NCBI RefSeq assembly: GCF_001936595.1
Contig: NZ_MLBG01000043.1
Location: forward strand, 1 to 33,491
Source of the DNA: Desulfovibrio sp. DV
GTDB taxonomy: Bacteria; Desulfobacterota; Desulfovibrionia; Desulfovibrionales; Desulfovibrionaceae
DNA length: 33,491 bases
Direction: 5' to 3'
Shown here: one piece after another, positions 15,327 to 22,807 of the stretch
Numbering within the stretch: position 1 is the first letter of the stretch
Layout: the number at the start of each line of letters is the position of its first letter
Notes under the pieces: generated by a model
What the model saw: only the letters and a program-made list of their open reading frames with translations
Database searches by the model: none
What the model was told of the DNA's origin: nothing
Translations under genes and position numbers: made by a program

Positions 15327-16082
15327 CTAGTCCTTTTGCACGGGATAGACCTGGGCAAAGACCGGCTTGCCGGCCGGATCGACGATGACCAGGCGCAGGC
15401 CGTAGATGTCGCGGGGATCGATCTTGGCCGGCAGCGGCAGGATGGCGGCGATCTGCTTGAAGCGCTGGATCTGGAAGGACAGTTCGTCCTTTTCGGCCTT
15501 AAGCGGCCACAGCGTGCCGTCGTTGCCCAAAAGGGCCACTTCGACCTTGCCGACCAGCCCGGTCTGCGGGGTCACATTGCTGAGGTCAAAGCCCAGGCTC
15601 AGGCGGCGGTTGTCGAATTTGATCTTGAGATTGTCCACGCCGGCCTGATTGGCGTCCACCCGGGCCAGCACCCTGGACAGATCCGGGCGTTCCCTGGCGG
15701 ATTCGGCCGCAGCGGCCGGGGCCGGTTCCTTGCGATCCTCGGCCCGTGGCTTCCACCAGCCGGGATTGTCGGGATTATACGAACCAAGCAGCGTTTCCAG
15801 TTCGGTCAGATCCTTGGAGCGCAGGGTGCGTTCCAGGTTTTCCAGCCGCAGCAGGCCCTCGCCGGCCGCGTCAATCTCCTGGCGCACGGCAGCGGCCTGG
15901 TCGGTCAGGGCCTTGTTGTCCTGGTGCAGGTGGTAGGCCACGGCCACGGCCGCGCCAAGGAGCAGCAGAAAGGCGACGGGCGCAAGCACGAGCAACCGCA
16001 ACAGCCAGACCGGCAGGCGGTAGCGGCCGACACCCGAGGCATCCCGCAAAATAAGGATGTCGATCCTGCCGCTTCCGGCCAT
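15327..16082 (-). CDS. Single-pass membrane protein with coiled-coil stalk
   Basis: ATG 16082 overlaps the TAA of the transpeptidase gene (TAATG), with GGAG nine bases upstream; a start 15 bases earlier is possible. The 251-residue product has a short basic cytoplasmic N-terminus and one helix at about 26-49 (LLRLLVLAPVAFLLLLGAAVAVAYHL). A predicted coiled coil of about 35 residues follows (NKALTDQAAAVRQEIDAAGEGLLRLENLERTL), then a Pro/Ala segment. The C-terminal globular domain of about 110 residues contains LKIKFDNRRLSLGFDLSNVTPQTGLVGKVEVALLG. I do not recognise the domain. One-base overlap with the transpeptidase suggests the two act together in the periplasm. Confidence 0.78.
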   Translation of the reverse strand: MAGSGRIDILILRDASGVGRYRLPVWLLRLLVLAPVAFLLLLGAAVAVAYHLHQDNKALTDQAAAVRQEIDAAGEGLLRLENLERTLRSKDLTELETLLGSYNPDNPGWWKPRAEDRKEPAPAAAAESARERPDLSRVLARVDANQAGVDNLKIKFDNRRLSLGFDLSNVTPQTGLVGKVEVALLGNDGTLWPLKAEKDELSFQIQRFKQIAAILPLPAKIDPRDIYGLRLVIVDPAGKPVFAQVYPVQKD

Positions 16083-18451
16083 TACATACGGCTCCATTTT
16101 TCTTCGACGATGGAGAACCCATTTCCGGCCGGCGCGAGATAGAGCGTCTTTTTGCCCCGGTCCGCAGTGCCGTCGCGGCTTTCGTAGTCCTGGACAAAGG
16201 TGACCACAAAACCGCCCTGGCGGGGTGTGATCTTCACGTCGGAGAAGGCCACCTTGCGCGGGGCCTTGTCCTTCCACAGATCGGCCTTCTGGCTGCGGAT
16301 GGACTCGCGGCCGCGGCGGTCGCCCTGGAGAGCGGCGTCGGCGTAAAAAGAAGCGTATTCCGTGACCCGGCCACGTTCCCAGGCCGCCCGCCAGGCTTCG
16401 ACCATGGCAGCCGCGGCGGCGGTGCGTTCGGCCTTCTGGGCCTGGGCGGTATCGGCCGGACGCGGGGCCGGGACAGCCGCAGCCTGGGCCGCCTGGACCG
16501 GGGGCACCGGGGCAGGCGTGGCCTGGACCGGGACAGGTGTGGCCGGCTGGGCCGGGGCTGGTGGCGCGGCCGCCACGTTCGCTCCCCGGGCCGGCGGGGC
16601 CAAAGCGGGCGCGGCCGGGGCCGAAGCAACAACAGCCGCCGTAGCGGCCGGGGCCGCGGCAAGGACCGAAACCGGGGCCGTCTCGGGCCGGTTTTTGGAC
16701 CAGCGTTCCTTGGCAATAAGCAGTTTGCCGCCGGCGGGAGTCAGGGCCAGGGTCTTGAAGCCGGCGCTGTCCTTGCCGGCTCCCTTGCCCTGGTAATGCA
16801 TGGCGCACACCACGGAGTAGCCGTCGCCGTCCGGGGCAACAGCCAGGACGTCCATGACGACGCGGCCCGGCTCACGGCCCTGCCACAGGCCGGATTTCTG
16901 GCGTCGGATGGCGTCCTTGCCCTTGAGGTTCCCCTGGACGGCCCCGTCGGCGTAATGGGCCAGATAGTCGTCGAGACGCCCGCGTTCCCAGGCGGTTCTC
17001 CAGGCCTCCACCACAGCCTTTATTTCGCCGACCCGCTCGGCCGGGACCGGGGCGGCAGCCACGGCGGCGAGAGCCGGTTGCAAAGCCTTGGCCGGGACAA
17101 CCGGCGCGGCGGCCACCGCAGCCGGGGCGGCTGGTGGGGCGGCAACCGGCGCAGCGGCCGGGACCGGCTCGGCCGGGGCAATCGGTGCAGCCTTGGCCGC
17201 GGCCTGGGCAATCTGGACCGGAGCGGCCACTGCCGCGGGAGCGGCCGGCGCTGCGGCAACCGGCGGGGCCGGGGGCGCGACCTTCACGGCGTCGGAGGCA
17301 AAGGGCGAAACCCCGGGCTTGGCCGGGCCGGTCTGGGCCACTTCCAGGATGGCTTGGTCTTCAGGCGTGGGCTGGCGGGTCAGCGGCAGGGAGTGGAAGG
17401 CCTTCTGGGCCATCTTCTCCATGGCCGCCTGATGGGCGTCCACCAGCAAGCGGCCCGGCCCTTCCTCTTCGCTGGGGGCATCGGGACGGGTGGTATTGGT
17501 TTCGGCCTCGTTGGCCAGGGCCACGGTCTTGGCCGCCTTGCCCTTCTCGGCCACGGTCAGCGGCGCTTCCTCGTATTCCATGCCGATGATGCGAAACCGG
17601 CCGTCGAGGCCGCGCTGCCAGTACAGGCGCTTGACGCCCTGGGAAATGAGCGTTGGCGAGCGATAGACCTGGACAAAAAAAGTGACCCAGTAGTCGGGTC
17701 CGGGCAGGGCGCGGATGTCGGAAAGCGTCACCTGGATCCAGGGCAGGGACTTGAACAGGCGTTCCTTCTGGCCGCGAAAGGCGGCAAAGGGCTGGCCTTC
17801 GGAAATGGCGAACTTTTCGGCGTCGTGGAAGCCGAAAAAGGCGTCGGAACGGTCCTGCCAGGCCTTGGCCCAGCCCTGGGTGGCTTCCACCACTTCCCGG
17901 GCTTCGGCTTTGAGCCGGGCGGCGTCGCCTTCCAGACGCAGTTCGTCGGCGATGATGACCGGCGTGCCCAGGGCCAGTTCGTTGTCCAGGCGGTGGAGAT
18001 CGGGCGTGTTGATGGCCACGCAGCCCTGGGTCTCGTAGGGGATGATGGCGTGGCCCCGGCCGTGAATCCAGATGCCGTGCCCGGTTTTGCGGCGCACCAC
18101 ATCGGCCGGGTTGGGGAAATTGAGCGGAAAGGCCAAATCGCCGTACAGTTCGTAATTAAGCCCCCCGGTCTTGCGCCGGGTGATGAAATAGACGCCTTCC
18201 GGGGTCCTGAGGTCGCCTTCCTTGCTCTTGTCGCCAAGCAACTGGCCGGTGGCGCAGGGGAGGAACTCGGCCACGCGCACCGGGCTTTGCCGCGACAGCA
18301 GGAAAAAGGACTGGGCCTTTTTATCCACGGCCACCGAGCGCCTGGGGAACCACTCCGTGTCCACCACGTCGGCCGTCCATTCCCCGGCCGCCGGATGGCC
18401 GGGAAGCAGAAGCAGGCAGGCGAGAACCAGGGCGTGGCCGATTCGTTTCAT
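16082..18451 (-). CDS. Csd6-like L,D-transpeptidase with three NTF2-like domains
   Basis: The start is ATG 18451, 11 nt after the pyrE stop. The 789-residue protein has a signal peptide (1-22) and a YkuD catalytic domain at about 30-185. WIHGRGHAIIPYETQGCVAIN holds catalytic His130 and Cys144. An NTF2-like domain at about 185-297 gives the same order as Csd6, a Helicobacter cell-shape L,D-carboxypeptidase. Two further NTF2-like domains at about 472-588 and 676-789 are clearly duplicates of each other (VEAWRTAWERGRLDDYLAHYAD and VEAWRAAWERGRVTEYASFYAD). Long Ala/Pro linkers at about 300-470 and 589-675 separate them. It probably trims or cross-links peptidoglycan stem peptides in the periplasm; which of the two is unproven. 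Confidence 0.87.
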   Translation of the reverse strand: MKRIGHALVLACLLLLPGHPAAGEWTADVVDTEWFPRRSVAVDKKAQSFFLLSRQSPVRVAEFLPCATGQLLGDKSKEGDLRTPEGVYFITRRKTGGLNYELYGDLAFPLNFPNPADVVRRKTGHGIWIHGRGHAIIPYETQGCVAINTPDLHRLDNELALGTPVIIADELRLEGDAARLKAEAREVVEATQGWAKAWQDRSDAFFGFHDAEKFAISEGQPFAAFRGQKERLFKSLPWIQVTLSDIRALPGPDYWVTFFVQVYRSPTLISQGVKRLYWQRGLDGRFRIIGMEYEEAPLTVAEKGKAAKTVALANEAETNTTRPDAPSEEEGPGRLLVDAHQAAMEKMAQKAFHSLPLTRQPTPEDQAILEVAQTGPAKPGVSPFASDAVKVAPPAPPVAAAPAAPAAVAAPVQIAQAAAKAAPIAPAEPVPAAAPVAAPPAAPAAVAAAPVVPAKALQPALAAVAAAPVPAERVGEIKAVVEAWRTAWERGRLDDYLAHYADGAVQGNLKGKDAIRRQKSGLWQGREPGRVVMDVLAVAPDGDGYSVVCAMHYQGKGAGKDSAGFKTLALTPAGGKLLIAKERWSKNRPETAPVSVLAAAPAATAAVVASAPAAPALAPPARGANVAAAPPAPAQPATPVPVQATPAPVPPVQAAQAAAVPAPRPADTAQAQKAERTAAAAAMVEAWRAAWERGRVTEYASFYADAALQGDRRGRESIRSQKADLWKDKAPRKVAFSDVKITPRQGGFVVTFVQDYESRDGTADRGKKTLYLAPAGNGFSIVEEKWSRM

Positions 18452-18462
18452 GCAGTCTCGCG

Positions 18463-19059
18463 TCAGGAGGCCGGTTGCTGGTTGGCAGCACAGAGGAGCG
18501 CTTCGCGGGTGAAAACGGACAGCAGCGGAAAGCCGCGTTCGGCCAGCTTTTCAGACCCGCCCTCGCCCCGATCAAGGACCGTGACCACGGCCCCGACCAC
18601 CAGACCGGCGGCTTCAACCCGGTCGATGACGGTCAGCAGCGTGCCACCGGTGGTGACCACGTCTTCGAGCAGGGCCACCTTGTCGCCGGGCTTGAAGTTG
18701 GACAGGCCTTCCAGGAACTGGTTGGTGCCGTGGCCCTTGGAGGCCTTGCGCACGATAAAGGCCGGCATGGGCTTCCCGCGCAGATGGGAGGCGATGGAGA
18801 CGGCCGTGACCAGCGGGTCGGCCCCGAGGGTCATGCCGCCGACGCCGACAATGTCGGCCGGCAACTGGTCAAAAAGCAGGTTGCCGATGAGCCAGGCCCC
18901 TTCGGGGTGTAGCGCCGTCTGTTTGCAGTCGAAATAATAATCGCTCTTGCGGCCCGAAGTCAGGGTCACTTCGCCGGCGCGGTAGGATTTCTCAAGGAGC
19001 AGGCGGGCCAGACGGCCGCGCATGGCTCCGGCGTCCAGATCAAGGGAAGCACACGACAT
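18463..19059 (-). CDS. pyrE: Orotate phosphoribosyltransferase
   Basis: Converts orotate and PRPP to orotidine 5'-phosphate in pyrimidine synthesis, in the cytoplasm. I favour ATG 19059 (198 residues, MSCASLD); an in-frame ATG at 19080 gives 205 residues, and neither has a strong ribosome site. The PRPP-binding motif VALLEDVVTTGGTLLTVID is intact. The lysine-rich catalytic loop (FIVRKASKGHGTNQFLEG) and the N-terminal TLTSGRKSDYYFDCK substrate region are typical of PyrE. It heads a four-gene minus-strand unit with cell-envelope genes, which is an unusual partner set. No terminator separates it from the transpeptidase gene. Confidence 0.95.
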   Translation of the reverse strand: MSCASLDLDAGAMRGRLARLLLEKSYRAGEVTLTSGRKSDYYFDCKQTALHPEGAWLIGNLLFDQLPADIVGVGGMTLGADPLVTAVSIASHLRGKPMPAFIVRKASKGHGTNQFLEGLSNFKPGDKVALLEDVVTTGGTLLTVIDRVEAAGLVVGAVVTVLDRGEGGSEKLAERGFPLLSVFTREALLCAANQQPAS

Positions 19060-19255
19060 GAAAATCCCCGTTTCGCCCATTTGCCTTTGGCATACAAAAG
19101 CCGGGCGTTTTTGGAAAGTGGTTCGTTATCGGTCGGGCTGGCGTTGCGCCTATGCAATCAAACCAATTGATTTCGCAGCCCAGCCCTGAAATCTTTTTCC
19201 ATCGGCAGCGACCATCCCCATGGCGGGATGTCCGGCGCAACTCCCACCCACTGTC

Positions 19256-19306
19256 ACCCAGGTGGGATTGCCAAGGGCTCAGCCTTGCCGCCGGAGGCAT
19301 CTTCCT
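19256..19306 (-). repeat. 3' module copy G, after purB, degenerate stem
   Basis: On the minus strand, GGAAGATGCCTCCGGCGGC is followed by AAGGCTGAGCCCTTGG and AATCCCACCTGGGTGAC. The left arm has lost bases, so only a bulged CAAGG/CCTTG pairing remains. It begins 10 nt after the purB stop. The rest of the spacer to pyrE (19081-19255) shows no gene. Confidence 0.8.
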
Positions 19307-19316
19307 CTTCTCTCCC

Positions 19317-20615
19317 CTACGCCTCGCCGAACACTCGCTTAAAAATCAGGTCTTCGTGGGCCAGATAGTAGGCCGGGTCGAACAGGGCGTCGAGGGTGGC
19401 CGGCGGCAGTTTGGCGGCGATGGCGGCATCGGCGCGGACGGCGTCGGGAAACGAGCTGCGGCCTTCCCAGCAGGCCATGGCCACCCGCTGCACCAGCACG
19501 TAGGCTTCCTGGCGGTCCATGCCGGCCTCGATCAGGGCCAGGAGCACCCGTTGGGAATAAAAGAGCCCGAAGGAGGCCATGAGGTTGCGGGCCATGTTGT
19601 CCGGATTGACCTTGAGATTGGTGAGAATATTGGTCAACCGGGCCAGGGTGTAGTCGGCCAAGATGGTGGAATCGGGCATGATGACCCGCTCAACCGAGGA
19701 ATGGGAAATGTCGCGTTCGTGCCAAAGGGGCATATTTTCCAGCGAAGCCAGGGCATTAGTGCGAATGAGCCGGGACAGGCCGCAGAGGTTCTCGGCGGAA
19801 ATCGGGTTTTTCTTGTGCGGCATGGCCGAGGAGCCTTTCTGGCCCTTGGCAAAGCCTTCCTCGGCTTCCAGGACTTCGGTGCGCTGGAGGTGGCGCAGTT
19901 CGGTGGACAGGCGCTCCACGCCGCCGGCAATGAGGGCCAGGCAGGTAAAAAAGGCGGCATGGCGGTCGCGCTGGATGATCTGGGTGGAGATGGGGTCCAC
20001 TTCCAGGCCCAAAATCTCCATGGCAATGGCTTCGACCCGGGGATCGAGGTGGGCGTAGCCGCCAACGGCCCCGGAGATCTTGCCCACGCGCACGCCGGCC
20101 AGGGCAGCGACGAAGCGCTCCCGGTGGCGGGAAAATTCGGCGTAAAACGACGCCATCTTCATGCCAAAGCTCAGCGGCTCGGCGTGGATGCCGTGGGTGC
20201 GCCCGATCATGAGCTGGCCCTTGAAGCGCATGGCCAGAACCTTGATGGCGGCGAGCAGCCCGTCGAGATCGGCCAGGATCAGGTCGCCGGCCCGGCCAAG
20301 GAGCAGGCCGTTGGCGGTGTCGACGATGTCGGACGAGGTGCAGCCGAGGTGGACAAACCGGGCCGAAGGGCCGACGCGCTCTTCCACGGCGGTTAAAAAG
20401 GCGATGACGTCGTGGCGGGTCACTTCCTCGATTTCAAGGATGCGGGCCACGTCGAAGCCGGCTTTTTCACGAATGACGGCCATGTCGGCGGCCGGGATGC
20501 GGCCGAGTCTGGTCCAGGCCTCGCACACGGCCACTTCGACCTCAAGCCAGGCGGCAAAGCGGTTTTCCAGGGACCACAGATCGCCCATGGCCTTTCGGGT
20601 ATAACGCTCGATCAT
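19317..20615 (-). CDS. purB: Adenylosuccinate lyase
   Basis: Acts twice in purine synthesis, cleaving SAICAR and adenylosuccinate with release of fumarate. ATG 20615 overlaps the fmdB-type gene's TGA (ATGA), with AAGGAGG upstream. The 432-residue length and MIERYTRKAMGDLWSLENRF start are typical. The superfamily signature GSSAMPHKKNPISAEN lies at 261-276. The RTHGIHAEP block contains His141, and HLGCTSSDIVDTA at about 89-102 is also conserved. It is translationally coupled to the zinc-ribbon gene. The probable shared promoter and a palindrome lie at 21059-21105. Copy G of the 3' module follows. Confidence 0.97.
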   Translation of the reverse strand: MIERYTRKAMGDLWSLENRFAAWLEVEVAVCEAWTRLGRIPAADMAVIREKAGFDVARILEIEEVTRHDVIAFLTAVEERVGPSARFVHLGCTSSDIVDTANGLLLGRAGDLILADLDGLLAAIKVLAMRFKGQLMIGRTHGIHAEPLSFGMKMASFYAEFSRHRERFVAALAGVRVGKISGAVGGYAHLDPRVEAIAMEILGLEVDPISTQIIQRDRHAAFFTCLALIAGGVERLSTELRHLQRTEVLEAEEGFAKGQKGSSAMPHKKNPISAENLCGLSRLIRTNALASLENMPLWHERDISHSSVERVIMPDSTILADYTLARLTNILTNLKVNPDNMARNLMASFGLFYSQRVLLALIEAGMDRQEAYVLVQRVAMACWEGRSSFPDAVRADAAIAAKLPPATLDALFDPAYYLAHEDLIFKRVFGEA

Positions 20616-20941
20616 GCGCCCTCCTTGGGCAGTGCCTCGTCATCGTCTTCGGGATCGGTTTCGGCGGCCAGCGGCACGGACGGATCGCGGGCCAGCTGGG
20701 GAATGGGCACGGGGGTTCCCTTGACGGTATCGTTGCCGTCGCGCTTAAACGAGCCCGGCCGGCGCTTGACGTAATCGGTGGCGTAAAAGCCGGTGCCTTT
20801 GAGGGCGAAAGCGGAGAGGGAGACGATGCGCGGCGAGGCGGTGCCGCAGCCGGGGCAGGGAGCCTCGGCTTCGTCGCCGCTGCGGCGCAGTTCCTCAAAA
20901 ACCCGGTCGCAGGCGGGACACTGATACTCATACAAGGGCAT
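20612..20941 (-). CDS. FmdB-family zinc ribbon protein
   Basis: ATG 20941 has GGGAGGG just upstream; the longer frame to 20983 would run through the leader hairpin. The 109-residue protein starts MPLYEYQCPACD. A zinc ribbon has cysteine pairs Cys8/Cys11 and Cys29/Cys32, followed by the family's GTGFYATDYVKR motif near residue 50. The last 40 residues are acidic and Pro-rich, probably disordered. FmdB proteins were first seen near formamidase genes and proposed as regulators, but their activity is not established. The ATGA overlap with purB implies joint translation. Confidence 0.9.
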   Translation of the reverse strand: MPLYEYQCPACDRVFEELRRSGDEAEAPCPGCGTASPRIVSLSAFALKGTGFYATDYVKRRPGSFKRDGNDTVKGTPVPIPQLARDPSVPLAAETDPEDDDEALPKEGA

Positions 20942-20970
20942 GTGGCCCTCCCGGAAGATCGTACGAAAAG

Positions 20971-20999
20971 CCGGGCAAGTCATCGCCTTGCCCGGTTTT
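20971..20999 (-). promoter_or_regulatory. Terminator-like hairpin in the fmdB-purB leader
   Basis: CCGGGCAAG (20971-20979) and CTTGCCCGG (20987-20995) form a 9-bp stem with a 7-nt loop. On the minus strand it is followed by C and four T, and it ends about 30 nt before the FmdB start. TTTT also follows on the plus strand. As a leader element it could attenuate fmdB-purB transcription. Confidence 0.6.
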
Positions 21000-21058
21000 C
21001 ATCCATACCAGATACGTGTGCTGCATCACAAAACCGGCCACCGGACCACCCTGCCGCC

Positions 21059-21105
21059 AGACCGTGACGGTCTGCTGATTATTAGAAAATATCGAGTAAT
21101 TTCAA
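21059..21105 (-). promoter_or_regulatory. Candidate fmdB-purB promoter with operator palindrome
   Basis: On the minus strand, TTGAAA (complement of 21100-21105) and TAATAA (complement of 21079-21084) are 15 nt apart; reading AATAAT gives 16. The palindrome CAGACCG-TGA-CGGTCTG (21059-21075) falls where the transcript should begin. A second inverted repeat, GTAATT/AATTAC (21096-21113), overlaps the -35. The implied 5' leader is about 130 nt. Confidence 0.5.
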
Positions 21106-21129
21106 AGAATTACCCGCTATTTTCAAACT

Positions 21130-21254
21130 TTGCGGCTTTCGCCTGCGCGACACCGGAAACAGGTGGCGACGGTCGCGGTCAATGCTTTCGGGCCTGGGAG
21201 TACCCTCGAAGGCCGAGAGCACCTCAAAATCAAGAGAAACCGGAAAGCCTGAAA
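21130..21254. other. Structured non-coding spacer
   Basis: No gene is seen. The strongest structure is a long hairpin at 21184-21220, GCTTTCGG...CCGAGAGC with an inner GGCCT/AGGCC and GGG/CCC and one bulged G. It also has a CACC/GGTG stem near 21151-21165. It lies between the basic mini-protein gene and the putative fmdB-purB promoter and could be the 3' UTR of the former or an RNA on either strand. Confidence 0.4.
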
Positions 21255-21368
21255 CTAGGCTTTCTTGGTGGCAATGGCCTGACGAACGCGCTCTTTGAGG
21301 CGTTCCTTGCGGCGTTTGCGGCGGCGATCCAGTTCCTTGTGGCGCTCATGCTTCTTATGCTTGGACAT
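21255..21368 (-). CDS. Highly basic 37-residue protein
   Basis: ATG 21368 has a strong AGGAGG (complement of 21375-21380) seven bases upstream, which decides the start; the extension to 21437 has none. The sequence begins MSKHKKHERHKEL and ends RQAIATKKA. Eighteen of 37 residues are Lys or Arg and three are His, with a run RRRKRRK near the middle. It should be one long helix that binds nucleic acid, perhaps rRNA or DNA. It does not match the small ribosomal proteins I know (bS21, bL36, bTHX). It lies 73 nt after the DUF39 gene in the same direction. A weak hairpin (21243-21264) overlaps its stop. Confidence 0.75.
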   Translation of the reverse strand: MSKHKKHERHKELDRRRKRRKERLKERVRQAIATKKA

Positions 21369-21375
21369 GGGGTAT

Positions 21376-21401
21376 CCTCCTATCGGGTGAAAGAACCCGA
21401 T
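21376..21401 (-). promoter_or_regulatory. Hairpin abutting the ribosome site of the basic mini-protein
   Basis: On the minus strand, ATCGGGT-TCTTTC-ACCCGAT (21382-21401) forms a 7-bp stem whose 3' side touches the AGGAGG Shine-Dalgarno. The geometry fits a translational operator. No alternative pairing that covers the AGGAGG is obvious. Confidence 0.5.
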
Positions 21402-21441
21402 GCCGTAGCCCAAGGCGGGCCGTTTGTAAAGCTGCAACCGG

Positions 21442-22608
21442 CTATTCCGAAGGAATGGCTTCCACCGGCTCGGTCAAAAGAAACTTGCCCTGCTCGATTT
21501 TTTCCTTGAGCTTCTCGGCCACTTCCAGGGACATGGACAGGCTGGTCAGGGGCACGGCCTGGGTCTTTTTGCCGTTGACCAGGATCTCCCCGGTGCGGCA
21601 CTCGGCGTAGGTGACAAGGCCAAGCGACCGGCCGATGCCGTTGGGATAGTCGTGCCCATAGTCCTTGATCGGCATCTGGATGTCGGCATCGGACACGCCG
21701 GTGAAAAAGGCCATGTCTTCATTGAGCATGGGAATGGGGATGCCGATGCCCATGGCCAGGGACACGCCGTAGCCGAGGATGGACACGGCCCGCACATAGC
21801 GGGCGTTCATGCCCTTGAGGTCGCCCTTGAGCATGAGCGTGCCGGAGGCGGAAATGGGGATGCCGCGTTCGTTGCGTTTGGGCTTGGGATCGTGCTGGGT
21901 GCCGGCCCCGATGACGTAGCCGGTGCCGCCGCCCATGAAAATGCGGGTGCCAAGGCCGATGGTCTTCAAATAGGGATCGTTGAAAAGCGGCGAAAGCTCG
22001 CCGGCCGTGGCGTAGTTGGCGTTTCGCGCATTGGGCTTGAGTGGCCCCATGTAGGTATAGATGATGCGGCTGGTGAGGTTCACGGCCACATTGTAATTCT
22101 GGTAGCAGTTGCGGGGGTTGAAAAGCGCCGCATACTTGAGATCGGCCAGGGTGATGTCTTTTTCCAGCTCCCGGCGCGGGTAGCAGTCCGTGCCGTAGGA
22201 TTCGCAAAAAAGGCGCACGGCCTTGCCGCGAAGGAGATCCTCAATGACATGGGCCCCGCCGTACTTGAACCGGCCCGGGTGGATCTTATTAAGCGGATCT
22301 TCCTTGGGCAGTTCGGTGGCCCCGATATAGGCATCAACGGCGGCTAAGCCGGCATGGGCCGGCACGTTGTTGAGCCGCACCTTCTGGGCCTTGAGCGTCG
22401 GCGGCTCCTGGCCGAAATTGAAAAGCATCCCCGAGGAGCACATGGGCGAAAAGGTGCCCGTGGTCACCACGTCCACTTCCTTGGCCGCCCGGACCTTGCC
22501 CAACCGGCGCACGGTCTCGACCATTTCGGCGGCGGTCAACACCACGGCCTTGCCCTTCTCGATACGCCGATTGATTTCGGCTACAGTCTTTTTCACCTCG
22601 TGGGTCAT
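21442..22608 (-). CDS. Homocysteine biosynthesis protein, DUF39 family
   Basis: ATG 22608 follows GGGAGGG. The longer frame to 22770 would run through the dnaA spacer. The 388-residue protein matches the DUF39/HcyBio family throughout: VDVVTTGTFSPMCSSGMLFNFGQ near residues 46-68, RLNNVPAHAGLAAVDAYIGAT, RLFCESYGTDCYPRRE, and GTRIFMGGGTGYVIGAGTQH. Conserved Cys residues lie in PMCSSG, FCESYGTDCYP and NCYQN. In sulfate reducers and methanogens this family supports methionine synthesis by making homocysteine from aspartate semialdehyde and a sulfide source, usually with a ferredoxin-domain partner. That partner is not next to it here. It is transcribed divergently from dnaA. Confidence 0.92.
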   Translation of the reverse strand: MTHEVKKTVAEINRRIEKGKAVVLTAAEMVETVRRLGKVRAAKEVDVVTTGTFSPMCSSGMLFNFGQEPPTLKAQKVRLNNVPAHAGLAAVDAYIGATELPKEDPLNKIHPGRFKYGGAHVIEDLLRGKAVRLFCESYGTDCYPRRELEKDITLADLKYAALFNPRNCYQNYNVAVNLTSRIIYTYMGPLKPNARNANYATAGELSPLFNDPYLKTIGLGTRIFMGGGTGYVIGAGTQHDPKPKRNERGIPISASGTLMLKGDLKGMNARYVRAVSILGYGVSLAMGIGIPIPMLNEDMAFFTGVSDADIQMPIKDYGHDYPNGIGRSLGLVTYAECRTGEILVNGKKTQAVPLTSLSMSLEVAEKLKEKIEQGKFLLTEPVEAIPSE

Positions 22609-22807
22609 GCCATCCCTCCCCTGTCCCGGCGCATAACGGCCGGCGGGGCCTGTTCTGGCCCATTTCAGCCTGCTTGGCAACCGCGCGTACCCCCCCTTGG
22701 CTTCGGCTCTGAAATAGGCTAGGATGGGCCTGTTCCGGCATCTTTGGGAAAAGACCGGGACATCTACCATAACATACCATTATGACTGAAAATATCGTTG
22801 CGGCCCG

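Noticed and set aside
16083-16808. N-terminal extension of the membrane-anchor protein to 493 residues
   Set aside because: It lies out of frame within the transpeptidase gene. A TAATG junction and ribosome site support the start at 16082.
18321-18329. DnaA box TTATCCACG
   Set aside because: It is an isolated 8-of-9 match inside the transpeptidase coding sequence, 4 kb from dnaA, and is expected by chance.
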